Below the pieces are notes generated by a model. It was not told the DNA's origin and made no database searches. It was given only the letters and a program-made list of their open reading frames with translations. Positions 17,667 to 26,033 of a stretch of DNA of 64,000 bases are shown here, piece after piece; within the stretch, counting starts at the first letter, position 1; each line of letters begins with the position of its first letter. The stretch is taken from positions 2,013,001 through 2,077,000 of the forward strand of contig NZ_CP068230.1 in assembly GCF_009183365.2 (NCBI RefSeq), in the 5' to 3' direction. This DNA comes from Shewanella algae. Lineage in GTDB: Bacteria > Pseudomonadota > Gammaproteobacteria > Enterobacterales > Shewanellaceae. The translations under genes and the position numbers were made by a program.

Positions 17667-18515
17667 TCACTCCTGCCAGCGGATTTCTGTGGTCAGAGTG
17701 TGACTCTGTTTGGGGCCGAGCACCAGTTTATCTTCCAGCACATTGGCGGCTTCCAGGCAGACCATGGACAGGTAATCCTGCTCTTGGAAACGGGTCAGCC
17801 GCTTGGACTTGTCTATCCAGGGATTCCAAAGTACTGCCGAGTGGCTCTGCTCACGTCTGACAAGAATCGTGCCGTTGGGGGTATGCAGCTTTTGCAGCTC
17901 GGACAAGCCGGTGTAAACCCGGTCGGTCTCGCGCTCAAAGCGCACTTCGTCCTCGACTTGTGCATATGGGCCTTCACCAAACTCGATATATTGGCTGCCG
18001 GCAAAGCCTGTGGCGCGCAGCTGGTGGATATCGCCGATGGGGAAATAAGAGTGCAGCGCCTGGGTCAGCGTCACGCTTTGCTCTCCGAGGTTGCGGTTAA
18101 TCAGGCTGACTCTGAGGCTGTCGCTGAGGACAAAGTCCAGCCGCACCTCGGTATCGTGGGGCCAGTAACCTTTGTCCTCGTCGCTGAGTTTAAGGGTAAA
18201 GCTCAGCTCTACCCGTTCATTGCTGATATGAGTTCGCTCAAGTTGCCACAGCCGGGTGCGGGCAAAGCCATGCTGGGGCCAGCTCTCATTGGCATGCATG
18301 CCAAACCAGGGCCAGCAGACGGGAATACCGCCGCGAATACCACTGCCTGGCAGATAGTCATCGGCAGGAGAAACCCACAGCAGCGGCGCCTTGCCCTTGG
18401 GCACAAAGCTGTCTATCTGGGCACCCTGTAAAAAAATACGGCCGTAGCAGAGTGGAGTATCGATTTCGATATAGTCCAGACCATTGGGGTGTTTGCGGGT
18501 GTTGACGCTGGCCAT
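17667..18515 (-). CDS. yeaD: D-hexose-6-phosphate mutarotase (YeaD/aldose 1-epimerase family)
   Basis: A 282-residue cytoplasmic protein of the YeaD branch of aldose epimerases, which interconvert the alpha and beta anomers of glucose-6-phosphate. It shows the family signatures LQGAQIDSFVPKG, WPWFG near residue 75, LTQALHSYFPIG with the catalytic His, and a C-terminal DYLSMVCLEAANV containing the catalytic Glu. Length is normal. It is the first gene of the ydbH operon and its stop overlaps the possible GTG start of ydbH. Confidence 0.88.
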   Translation of the reverse strand: MASVNTRKHPNGLDYIEIDTPLCYGRIFLQGAQIDSFVPKGKAPLLWVSPADDYLPGSGIRGGIPVCWPWFGMHANESWPQHGFARTRLWQLERTHISNERVELSFTLKLSDEDKGYWPHDTEVRLDFVLSDSLRVSLINRNLGEQSVTLTQALHSYFPIGDIHQLRATGFAGSQYIEFGEGPYAQVEDEVRFERETDRVYTGLSELQKLHTPNGTILVRREQSHSAVLWNPWIDKSKRLTRFQEQDYLSMVCLEAANVLEDKLVLGPKQSHTLTTEIRWQE

Positions 18516-18642
18516 GCAGGATTCCTTTAGCGGGCGAACAGGATAATGCCCCTAGCTTACAAAGTTTTACAGCCCGAGATAAGGGGCTGTTCAAGCGAAT
18601 TTACGCAGAGCGCTGTTCTTGTATTCAAAAAAAGTGATATAA

Positions 18643-18659
18643 AACTGGTCAGAGGTGCT
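18643..18659. promoter_or_regulatory. FadR-like operator before the acyl-CoA dehydrogenase
   Basis: AACTGGTCAGAGGTGCT agrees with the E. coli FadR consensus AACTGGTCnGACnAGTT at most positions, with the half-site AACTGGTC perfect. It lies about 60 bases before the acyl-CoA dehydrogenase start, so repression lifted by long-chain acyl-CoA is likely. Confidence 0.55.
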
Positions 18660-18720
18660 GAGTTTTTACTCAGAATTGGCTAAGGTGAGACATCAATCAC
18701 AGGGAAAAGGAAATAAGCAT

Positions 18721-20520
18721 ATGGCAAGTTATCAGCCGCCGATGCGGGATTACCGCTTTATTCTTGAACAGTTACTGGATATTTATCAGCAGCCAAAGCT
18801 GCAGGGGTTCGATGAAATTGACCCTGAGTTGGTCAATGCCATTCTCGAAGGTATGGCCGATTTCAGCACTGGGGTGATGCTGCCGCTCAACAGTGTCGGC
18901 GATCTGCAGGGCTGTCGACTGGAAGCCGACGGGGTGAAAACCGCCGAGGGCTTTATCGATGCCTATCGCCAGTATGTGGACAACGGCTGGCCAACGCTGA
19001 CCTGTGATCCTGAGTTCGGTGGTCAGGGCCTGCCGGAAGTTGTGGGTATTTTTGCCACCGAAATGCAGACCTCCTCCAACATGGCCTTTGCCATGTATCC
19101 CGGGCTGACCCACGGTGCTTACAGTGCCATTTTTGCCCATGGCTCCGAGGCGCTCAAGGCCAAATATCTACCCAAACTGGTGAGCGGCGAGTGGACCGGC
19201 ACCATGAATCTGACCGAATCCCATGCCGGTACCGATCTGGCGCTGCTGCGCACCAAGGCCGAGCCCAGCACTGACGGTTGCTATCTTGTCAGCGGTGAGA
19301 AAATCTTTATCTCCAGTGGCGATCACGATCTGGCCGAAAACATAGTGCACCTGGTCTTGGCCAGGTTGCCCGATGCCCCGGCCGGGGTGAAGGGGATCAG
19401 TTTGTTCGCCGTGCCCAAGTATTGGGTCAAGGAAGATGGCAGCCTGGGCGAGGCCAACAATGTCAAGGCCAGCGGCCTCGAGCATAAGATGGGCATTCAC
19501 GGCAATTCCACTTGTGTGATGCTGTTCGACGGCGCCAAAGGCGAGTTGGTGGGCGAAGCCCATCAAGGCCTCAGAGCCATGTTCACCATGATGAACATGG
19601 CGCGCATGGGTGTTGGGGTTCAGGGGCTGGGCGTCTCTGAAATCGCTTACCAGAACGCGCTGGCCTACGCCAGAGAGCGGGTTCAGGGAAGGGCACTGTC
19701 CGGCACCAAGGCGCCGGAGCAAAATGCTGATCCTATTCTGGTACACGGTGATGTGCGGCGGATGCTGTTGTCGCAAAAAGTCTTCAATGAGGGCGCCCGC
19801 GCCCTTATCGGCCAGCAGGCGCTGTGGCTCGATGAAGCCGAGCGGCATCAGGATGCCGAGCAAAAGGCCAGAGCCAAGGCGTTGGCGGCGTTGTTTACCC
19901 CTGTGGTCAAGGGCTTTATCACAGATAGAGGCTTCAGCGCCTGTGTCGATGCCCAGCAGGTGTTTGGCGGCCATGGTTATATCCATGAGTGGGGGATGGA
20001 GCAGTTTGTCCGTGATGCCCGTATCGCGATGATTTATGAAGGAACCAATGGCGTGCAGGCCCTGGACCTGGTGGGACGCAAGCTGATGGGGGACAAGGGC
20101 GCGGCGCTGAAACTCTGGGCCGCAGAGGTGGAGGCCTTTATCGAAGGTGCCAAACCCAAGGCCGCTCAAGATCCCCGGTTTGCCAAAGTGCTCGAAGGTT
20201 TGGGCCAGGCGGCAACGGATATGCAGCGTGGTACTCAGAGCCTGATGGAGTTGGCGATGAAGAATCCCGACAACCTGGGTGCGGCCTCAATGCCTTATAT
20301 GCAGCTGTTTGGCACAGCTGCGCTGGCGTGGATCTGGGCGCGGATGGCCGAGCTGGCGCTCGATGGGCTGGCAGATGATGCCGACGGTTTCTATGCCGGC
20401 AAACTGGCCTCGGCGGGTTTCTTTATGGACTACTATGTCAGCAGCGCCAGTGGCTATCGGCGTCAAATCGCCGCGGCCAGTGAATCCATCATGGCCTTCG
20501 ACGACAGTTACTTCGGCTAA
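18721..20520 (+). CDS. Acyl-CoA dehydrogenase with C-terminal extension (DmdC/AcdA type)
   Basis: A 599-residue FAD enzyme; the ATG at 18721 follows AAAAGGAAATAAGCAT. The N-terminal helical domain is followed by the beta domain with MNLTESHAGTDL (about residue 160-171), the catalytic-base segment MIYEGTNGVQALDLVGRK near residue 440, and a C-terminal extension of about 100 residues typical of the ~600-residue class. These enzymes make trans-2-enoyl-CoA. Members include 3-methylmercaptopropionyl-CoA dehydrogenase DmdC and medium/long-chain fatty acid enzymes, which sequence alone does not separate. The FadR-like site upstream favours fatty acid oxidation. A terminator follows directly. Confidence 0.88.
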   Translation: MASYQPPMRDYRFILEQLLDIYQQPKLQGFDEIDPELVNAILEGMADFSTGVMLPLNSVGDLQGCRLEADGVKTAEGFIDAYRQYVDNGWPTLTCDPEFGGQGLPEVVGIFATEMQTSSNMAFAMYPGLTHGAYSAIFAHGSEALKAKYLPKLVSGEWTGTMNLTESHAGTDLALLRTKAEPSTDGCYLVSGEKIFISSGDHDLAENIVHLVLARLPDAPAGVKGISLFAVPKYWVKEDGSLGEANNVKASGLEHKMGIHGNSTCVMLFDGAKGELVGEAHQGLRAMFTMMNMARMGVGVQGLGVSEIAYQNALAYARERVQGRALSGTKAPEQNADPILVHGDVRRMLLSQKVFNEGARALIGQQALWLDEAERHQDAEQKARAKALAALFTPVVKGFITDRGFSACVDAQQVFGGHGYIHEWGMEQFVRDARIAMIYEGTNGVQALDLVGRKLMGDKGAALKLWAAEVEAFIEGAKPKAAQDPRFAKVLEGLGQAATDMQRGTQSLMELAMKNPDNLGAASMPYMQLFGTAALAWIWARMAELALDGLADDADGFYAGKLASAGFFMDYYVSSASGYRRQIAAASESIMAFDDSYFG

Positions 20521-20531
20521 GCTTCAATACC

Positions 20532-20559
20532 AAAGGGTCGGTGCAACCGGCCCTTTTTT
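20532..20559 (+). terminator. Intrinsic terminator of the acyl-CoA dehydrogenase gene
   Basis: The arms AAGGGTCGGT and ACCGGCCCTT with loop GCA are followed by a T run, 12 bases after the stop. Confidence 0.85.
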
Positions 20560-20612
20560 GTGGTACACCAATAGCTTCCAAGCCAATCGGTTCGTCAGTA
20601 TGGAGTGACAAG

Positions 20613-21038
20613 ATGGATCTGAATTACGACAACAACAATATTTTCGCCCGCATTCTTCGCGGAGAGCTGCCCTGTATCAAACTCTATGAAGATGAGCATA
20701 CTCTGTCTTTCATGGATATCATGCCGCAAACCAAGGGCCACTTATTGGTGTTGCCAAAAGAGCCGGCCGTGACCCTGTATCAGTTGTCTGATGAAGCGGC
20801 GGCGGCCTGCATGCGTACCGTCAAACTGATGGGCAAGGCAGTGGAAAAGGCCATGGGTATCCCGGGCTCCACTGTGTTCCAACACAACGGCAGCGCCGCC
20901 GGTCAGAGTGTGCCCCATGTACATTTTCATGTATTGCCCGGTCCGCTCAAAGGCCTGATGGAGCACGCGGCCCATCAGGGGGATATGGATGAGCTGCACA
21001 CCATAGCCGACAGAATTCGCGCTTGTATCGGATCTTGA
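20613..21038 (+). CDS. HIT family nucleotide hydrolase/transferase
   Basis: A 141-residue protein starting at the ATG after GGAGTGACAAG. It carries the histidine-triad motif HVHFHVLP (residues ~107-114, the middle His of HxHxH being the nucleophile), preceded by FQHNGSAAGQSVPH, and the family N terminus NNNIFARILRGELPC. HIT proteins of this Hint/HinT-like branch hydrolyse AMP-linked small molecules (AMP-amine, ApnA). No partner gene is visible next to it. Confidence 0.9.
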   Translation: MDLNYDNNNIFARILRGELPCIKLYEDEHTLSFMDIMPQTKGHLLVLPKEPAVTLYQLSDEAAAACMRTVKLMGKAVEKAMGIPGSTVFQHNGSAAGQSVPHVHFHVLPGPLKGLMEHAAHQGDMDELHTIADRIRACIGS

Positions 21039-21144
21039 GTTGTTTTCCCCCGCCAGACAGCCGCCACAGGGCGGTTGTTTACTATTAGTGCTATCTCAAT
21101 CTGCTTAAAGTCAGTTTGCCGTTGATGAGCAAAGAGAGGTTTGA

Positions 21145-21696
21145 TTGCATAATCGCATTGTATTTACCGGTGGGCCGGGTTCAGGCAAGACGTCTGTCAT
21201 CGACTTTTTGCAAAGCCTGGGTTACCCGAGTGCGCCGGAAGTCGGCCGTAAGGTGATAAAGGCTCAACTGGCGCAAGCTGGAAGGGCGCTGCCCTGGGAT
21301 GACAAGAGCGCTTTTCGTGATGCCATGGTTGATGAAGAGCTGACGCGTTATCAAACCTTCAGCGGCGATGACGGCATTATCTTCTTTGACCGCAGTATGC
21401 TGGATTCCTACGGTTATAGCCTGCTTGAGAACTTAACTATTCCCGAGAGTTTGCTGAGTCATTGCCGTGAGCTCGTTTATCACCCAAGGGTATTCATCTT
21501 TCCGCCCTGGCAAGCCATTTATGCCAATGATATGGAACGTAAGCAGGACTTCAGTGTAGCGGTGGCGACTTATCATGAGATGCAAAAAGCCTATGAGGCT
21601 TTCGGTTATGAGTTAATTGAAGTTCCCAAATGGTCGGTTGCGAAGAGAGCCGGTTTCATTTTGGCCAAGGTGAGCGAAGCACTGCAAACGCCCTAA
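21145..21696 (+). CDS. P-loop AAA family ATPase (AAA_28, NadR-kinase-like)
   Basis: A 183-residue protein starting at TTG after AGAGAGGT. It has a Walker A TGGPGSGKTS at residues 8-17, an acidic FFDRS segment (about residue 75) as Walker B-like element, and a C-terminal YHEMQKAYEAFGYELIEVP that fits the AAA_28 family of small kinases or ATPases. The true substrate is unknown; relatives include nucleotide or nicotinamide-riboside kinase-like proteins. It appears monocistronic. Confidence 0.75.
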   Translation: MHNRIVFTGGPGSGKTSVIDFLQSLGYPSAPEVGRKVIKAQLAQAGRALPWDDKSAFRDAMVDEELTRYQTFSGDDGIIFFDRSMLDSYGYSLLENLTIPESLLSHCRELVYHPRVFIFPPWQAIYANDMERKQDFSVAVATYHEMQKAYEAFGYELIEVPKWSVAKRAGFILAKVSEALQTP

Positions 21697-21776
21697 GCCG
21701 TCGCTCACATTTTCTCCGTTACTTTCTGTTTCTCTGCCATTAAACCAGAGGTTCCGGTTGAATCCCCGGCCCGACC

Positions 21777-22100
21777 CTACCAAACGCTCAGTTTGAATAT
21801 TGCCAATATCACAGCAGAGGTCAGCAGTCCAAGACCGCCCAAAATACAAACCACTTTTTCAGGGTAGCGTGAACCCAGTTCGGGAAAGAGGATAGCGCCC
21901 AGGCTGAAGCTTGGGATCATCTCGTACAGTAACCCCATTCTCTGGTTGCTTGCCGGTGCAAATGGCGGCAGGTAGAAGTAACAGAGCAGATAAATAGCCA
22001 AGGTGACAATCGCGAGCCATTCATAGCCCTTAAAGGGCTCATCGGCCTTGAGCAGACGGCGCAGCAGGACAATCATAATCGCCGCGATTAAAAGTAGCAT
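21777..22100 (-). CDS. Small inner-membrane protein, unknown function
   Basis: 107 residues if started at the ATG at 22100, which follows CAGGGAAGTGTC; the frame extends to 22166. It has about three to four hydrophobic segments (MLLLIAAIMIVLL, EWLAIVTLAIYLLCYFYLPPF, SFSLGAILF and a last helix ending in LAIFKLSVW). No motif is recognised. It lies downstream of the IutA-like gene's terminator, so it is a separate transcript. Confidence 0.55.
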   Translation of the reverse strand: MLLLIAAIMIVLLRRLLKADEPFKGYEWLAIVTLAIYLLCYFYLPPFAPASNQRMGLLYEMIPSFSLGAILFPELGSRYPEKVVCILGGLGLLTSAVILAIFKLSVW

Positions 22101-22171
22101 GACACTTCCCTGTAAATAAAATGGCCGCCACAAACTACGGGATCCGAGATGAGCTGACAAGCGCAAAAGAG

Positions 22172-22199
22172 AAAAAGCGTCGCAGGGGCGACGCTTTTT
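22172..22199 (-). terminator. Intrinsic terminator of the IutA-like operon
   Basis: The arms AAAAAGCGTCGC and GCGACGCTTTTT with loop AGGG form a strong stem with A/T runs on both sides, 9 bases after the receptor stop on the minus strand. Confidence 0.9.
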
Positions 22200-22207
22200 G
22201 AGGTTAT

Positions 22208-24445
22208 TTACCAGCTCAGGTGGTAATTGATGGCAAAAGTGCGGCCACGGCCGTGATAGTCAAACATCTTCTCCGGGCCGTAAGTCGGGCTGTAGAAGTA
22301 AGCGGCTCGCTGGCCCCAAAGGGTGCTGTAGTCCTTGTCAAGCAGGTTTTCGATGCCATAGCTCAAAGTGCCGACCGGCAGTTCGATGGAGCCGAGCAGA
22401 TCCAAAGTGGTATAGCTATCTAACTCACTTCTCTGGCCATCATTTGCCTTGAAGCGATAGTCAGAGTCGGCGCTGAAGCTGTGCTCGGCCTGCAATCTTA
22501 ACTGCTGGCTGTCACCGCGCCAGGCGATAAAGGCCGTGGCTTTGGAAGGTGAAGCATAGGTGACTGTCTCATCAATCCAGTCGGCGCCATTTTTGATTTC
22601 ACTGCGAACCAGATGCAGGTTGCTGCCCACCTGCCAAGCGCTGCTGATATCGAAGTTCAGCTGGGCTTCCAGGCCATAGGTGCGTTTATCGTTGTCCTTG
22701 ACTTCTATGGTCAGATCGCTGCGATTGACCTCAATCACCTTATCCGAGATGGCGTAATACAGACTGGCCTGGGCCTGCCAACGGTCGGCCAGATAGCGCC
22801 AGCCCAGCTCAAAGGAGTCGGTCTTGATACCATCGAGGCGGGAATCATTGATATTGATGCTGTTGGTCAACTGCAGATAACCATCGGCATTGGCCTGATA
22901 GGTGCCGCGACCATAGTATTTGGACAGATCCGGCAGCTCAAAGCCCTGTGAGTAGGCAAGCCACAGTTGCTGATCCCGACTCAGTTTAGCCACCAATCCC
23001 AGGTTAACCAGGCCGACATGGTAGTCGGTGCTGCCGCCCTTGATAGCATCGGCGCCCGGCGCCTTACCCTGGGCAATCGCCACCTGTTGGTTATAGCCGA
23101 TAAAGTCATCGACGTTGTTGTCCATCTGCTGATAACGATAACCTGCGTTGAGCACCAGATAGTCGTTGATATCCCAGCTGCCCTGCAGGAAGGCTGCGAT
23201 CGACTCGACACTGAAGTCGACATATCGGCCTGTGGTGAACAGCTCCTTCATGGTCAAACCGCCACTCTGGTTGGCGGCGTCGAGATCAAAACTCATCTGA
23301 TCCGAGTCGAAGCTCTCCTTGTCCCAGTCGATGCCCCAGGTGAGTTTGAGGCTGTCGCTGGGTCTGGATTCCAACACGGCTTTCAGGCCATAAATGCCGG
23401 TGTTTTGTGACGAGGCAGAGAAGTTGTAAACCCCGAGGGTTTCACTGACGTAAGGGAAGGGGTGAAAGTCGAGATCTTCCTTGCGATAAAAGCCTTGCAG
23501 GTACAAGGTTTGGCCGAGAAAGTCAGCCTGGGTATAGCTGAGGTTCAGTAAGGTACGATCGGTTTTGGGACTGCGATCGGCATTCAATCCCTTGCGGCTT
23601 TCGAGCAGGGAAGCATCTGAGGTAACGCCGCTGAAGTTTTCCCCCATATAGAGGCCGTGGTCGCCATCGGACTCATTGTTGTAAAACTGCACCATGGCAC
23701 TGAGGGTGGCATTGTTTGGTAGGCTCCAGTCCAGATTGGCCATCAGATCATAACCTTGGGTATACTGCATGCCGGTTTGGGTGATATCCGGCATCACCTG
23801 ATTGCCGCTGCCGTCGAACCATTGGCCATTTTCCTGCCAGGCGGCACTGAAACGTCCCTTGAGGGTATCGCTGCCTCCGGCCACGGCAAAGGCGGCGCGG
23901 TAATCCAAGTCATCACTGCCGTTAAAACCCGATTTGAAACCTGCTTCGGCTTCAAAGGTATCCTGGCTGTCGGCGGCTTTTTTGGTCACTATATTGATAG
24001 CGCCGCCCAAAGCACCACCGCCATAGAGGGCTGAGGCGCCGGCCAATACTTCAATGCGGGCGATGTTAAAGGGATCTATGCTGTCCAACTGGCGGCTGAT
24101 CCCTCTGGAGGTGTTCATGGATACGCCGTCTATCAGCACCACCATGGCGCGGCCGCGCATGTTCTGACCAAAGTTGGTTCGGCCCTGGCTGGATACGTCC
24201 ATGGAGGGAACCAGGGCGGCCAGCATTTCTTTCACGCCTTTGCCGCTGTCTATCTGCTCGCGGATGCTGTTTTCATCGATTAACCAAACCGTGCTGGAGA
24301 GCTCGCTTATCTGGGTAGGGGTACGGTTGGCACTGACCACCATGCGCTCCATCTGGGTTTCTTCGGCCATGGCGGCCCCCATCAGCAGCAATTGACTGCT
24401 GACAGCAGCGGCGACAAGGCTCATCCGAACCATGGATTTGGGCAT
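22208..24445 (-). CDS. iutA: IutA-family ferric hydroxamate siderophore receptor
   Basis: A 745-residue TonB receptor. It follows the aerobactin receptor IutA almost motif by motif: VVSANRTPTQISEL after the signal peptide, RTNFGQNMRGR, VVLIDGVSMNTSR, SRQLDSIDPFNIARIEV, ASALYGGGALGGAINIVTKK, GFELPDLSKYYGRGTY, SPSKATAFIAW, and the C-terminal ENLLDKDYSTLWGQRA. This identification is from memory of IutA. In Shewanella such receptors usually serve the hydroxamates putrebactin, bisucaberin or avaroferrin, so aerobactin itself need not be the ligand. A small membrane-protein gene precedes it in the same unit, behind a Fur-like dyad. Confidence 0.85.
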   Translation of the reverse strand: MPKSMVRMSLVAAAVSSQLLLMGAAMAEETQMERMVVSANRTPTQISELSSTVWLIDENSIREQIDSGKGVKEMLAALVPSMDVSSQGRTNFGQNMRGRAMVVLIDGVSMNTSRGISRQLDSIDPFNIARIEVLAGASALYGGGALGGAINIVTKKAADSQDTFEAEAGFKSGFNGSDDLDYRAAFAVAGGSDTLKGRFSAAWQENGQWFDGSGNQVMPDITQTGMQYTQGYDLMANLDWSLPNNATLSAMVQFYNNESDGDHGLYMGENFSGVTSDASLLESRKGLNADRSPKTDRTLLNLSYTQADFLGQTLYLQGFYRKEDLDFHPFPYVSETLGVYNFSASSQNTGIYGLKAVLESRPSDSLKLTWGIDWDKESFDSDQMSFDLDAANQSGGLTMKELFTTGRYVDFSVESIAAFLQGSWDINDYLVLNAGYRYQQMDNNVDDFIGYNQQVAIAQGKAPGADAIKGGSTDYHVGLVNLGLVAKLSRDQQLWLAYSQGFELPDLSKYYGRGTYQANADGYLQLTNSININDSRLDGIKTDSFELGWRYLADRWQAQASLYYAISDKVIEVNRSDLTIEVKDNDKRTYGLEAQLNFDISSAWQVGSNLHLVRSEIKNGADWIDETVTYASPSKATAFIAWRGDSQQLRLQAEHSFSADSDYRFKANDGQRSELDSYTTLDLLGSIELPVGTLSYGIENLLDKDYSTLWGQRAAYFYSPTYGPEKMFDYHGRGRTFAINYHLSW

Positions 24446-24471
24446 AACATTCTCCTAAACAACTCAAGGGG

Positions 24472-24699
24472 TTAAATGAGGCACCAGACAGGGATCCAGC
24501 AGGCAAACACCAGGCTGAGCGTCTTCTTGCCGGGTTGGTATCCCAAGGCTAAAGACAGCACCAAGCCTGGTGCCAACAGCAGGATCAACAGCCGGGCATC
24601 CAGCCCAAAACTGGCCAATACCAGCATGATTGCCAGCAAGACCAATCCCTCACACCAAAGCAGTTGGTTACAGCGCAACAACAGCGGGGACGTTTCCAT
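24472..24699 (-). CDS. Small membrane protein upstream of the IutA-like receptor
   Basis: A 75-residue protein with a strong ribosome site (AGGAGG, 9 bases before the ATG). Two to three hydrophobic stretches are visible: GLVLLAIMLVLASFGL, LLILLLAPGLVLSLALGYQ and SLVFACWIPVWCLI, separated by PGKK. It ends 26 bases before the receptor start and shares its iron-responsive promoter, so a role in siderophore uptake or reduction is likely but not shown. Family unknown to me. Confidence 0.65.
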   Translation of the reverse strand: METSPLLLRCNQLLWCEGLVLLAIMLVLASFGLDARLLILLLAPGLVLSLALGYQPGKKTLSLVFACWIPVWCLI

Positions 24700-24731
24700 A
24701 TTATTTGGCCTCCTGAAAGATGTTGCATTTT

Positions 24732-24758
24732 AATTGCAAACAAGAATGGTTCGCAATT
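24732..24758. promoter_or_regulatory. Fur-like dyad before the iutA operon
   Basis: The arms AATTGCAAAC and GTTCGCAATT (9 of 10 matching) flank a 7-base centre AAGAATG. The core CAAACAAGAATGGTT resembles degenerate Fur boxes (AAATGAGAATGATT). It lies about 35 bases before the small membrane-protein gene. Confidence 0.6.
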
Positions 24759-25063
24759 GAATTTACACTGAGTGATGGAAAAGTGAGCTTATGGATAGAT
24801 GATTATTTCCATAATGAAATCATGGGTATGTAAATGGATTTTCGAATAGTGCTTTAAGGACTTCCGCGCGAGGCACTTAATGTTGGCTGTGGCAAAGATG
24901 AGAACTGGCTATTGGCCTGGAAAGTCTCGGCCGGGCTTTCATGGTTGATTTCAGCCGCCGATAGGGCATAGATTACGGCAAGGCAGAGAGGGACCATACT
25001 GAGATAGCTTGTAATCAGCGCAATGGATGAGTTTACAGGGAAGGCTGCTGTTAACGCGATCTG
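24759..25063. other. Gene-poor region between divergent iutA operon and VOC remnant
   Basis: No convincing gene. A minus-strand frame at 24854-25093 contains a signal-peptide-like stretch after an internal Met, but it lacks a ribosome site and overlaps the VOC remnant. The part nearest 24760 is A/T-rich promoter sequence. Confidence 0.5.
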
Positions 25064-25378
25064 ATGAGCTGGATAAAAGAGATGACGCTGCACTTTTCAG
25101 CGCCTGGCCGCATTAAAACGCTCGGCTCAGCCGAAGAGATGAGCATTCAAATCAGTTTGGCAACCGAAGGCGGCTCAGGGACGCCGGTGCCAGATCTCTC
25201 TATTGAGGTGGACAATCTTGATTTGGTGCTTCATCGGCTGAGAGCGCAAAACATAGAGATTGAATACGGGCCAATCTCAGAGCCTTGGGGTGTGCGCCGC
25301 TTTTATATCAGAGATCCATTTGGGAAATTGCTCAATGTACTTCAACATGATCCGGATATACTCCTAACTTCAAATTGA
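25064..25378 (+). pseudogene. VOC (glyoxalase/bleomycin-resistance) protein, 5'-truncated
   Basis: 104 residues with the C-terminal part of a VOC domain: LGSAEEMSIQISLATEGGSG, VPDLSIEVDNLDLVLHRL and YGPISEPWGVRRFYIRDPFGKLLNVLQHD. Full-length members of this branch have about 20-30 more N-terminal residues carrying the first strand, the first metal ligand and the FYxxxLG helix. Here an in-frame stop lies four codons before the ATG and no ribosome site is evident. It looks like the remnant of a decayed gene. It could still be a short functional protein. Confidence 0.6.
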
Positions 25379-25484
25379 ATAGTGGATGATTTTACTTAAA
25401 TAACCCATTGATTTCACTATGGCCACCCCAGGAGAATTGCTTTTACCCCGGGGCAGAGCGTCGGGACAATAAGGAATTAAGCAG

Positions 25485-25859
25485 ATGCAGTTACCCATAG
25501 AATATTACTGGTTGAAAGCGCATAAATTTGCAGGACTCATGCCTTGGTGGTTTATCGATGAACCCGGCGGACCCGGGCTGAGAATGGAATACCAAAAAGA
25601 AACCGGGGAGGACTTCTATCCCATCGCCAGGCGGCAAGACAATGACAGCGTGGCCGGGTTTAAAGTGATTGACGGCGAAATACAAAAAGAGCTGGTCTCT
25701 GTCCATTTAACCTGGACAGGAAAGCGCGAACAGCAAGGTTTTCCGGCCAGGGCCGTGTACAAGGATATTTTTTCCTGGTTGTCAGAAGAAGTCCTTCCCG
25801 AAACGGCTGACTGGGTAAGTGAAGAATTCCTGGCGGAGCTTGAGGAGGAAAATAGATAG
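25485..25859 (+). CDS. Hypothetical acidic protein
   Basis: A 124-residue soluble protein with Trp- and Tyr-rich N terminus (EYYWLKAHKFAGLMPWWFIDEPGGPGLRMEYQKETG) and an acidic helical C terminus. The ATG follows AAGGAATTAAGCAG. The pattern is vaguely like SMI1/KNR4-type small proteins, but I do not recognise a family. No operon partner is visible. Confidence 0.55.
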   Translation: MQLPIEYYWLKAHKFAGLMPWWFIDEPGGPGLRMEYQKETGEDFYPIARRQDNDSVAGFKVIDGEIQKELVSVHLTWTGKREQQGFPARAVYKDIFSWLSEEVLPETADWVSEEFLAELEEENR

Positions 25860-25869
25860 CTGCGCTGTG

Positions 25870-25895
25870 TTTAGTTGCTTTGTTTAGTTGCCTTG
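25870..25895. repeat. Short tandem 13-mer
   Basis: TTTAGTTGCTTTG is followed directly by TTTAGTTGCCTTG (one mismatch). It lies between the preceding gene and topB and has no clear role. Confidence 0.6.
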
Positions 25896-26033
25896 TTCTA
25901 TCAACTTTGCCCCATCCAGCTTAGTTAATCATGCCATTACCCACAGAGGGTTTGCAGCCGACAGATGACTTGGCTAGAATTACTGTAATTTTATCCAGTA
26001 ATACTGTTCAGTGACAGCCAAAGGACGCAGTGG

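Noticed and set aside
19168..20169. A 333-residue minus-strand frame opposite the acyl-CoA dehydrogenase
   Set aside because: Shadow of the real gene in a G/C-rich third-position context.
24854..25093. A 79-residue minus-strand frame with a hydrophobic segment
   Set aside because: No ribosome site at either Met and it overlaps the VOC remnant; too weak to call.
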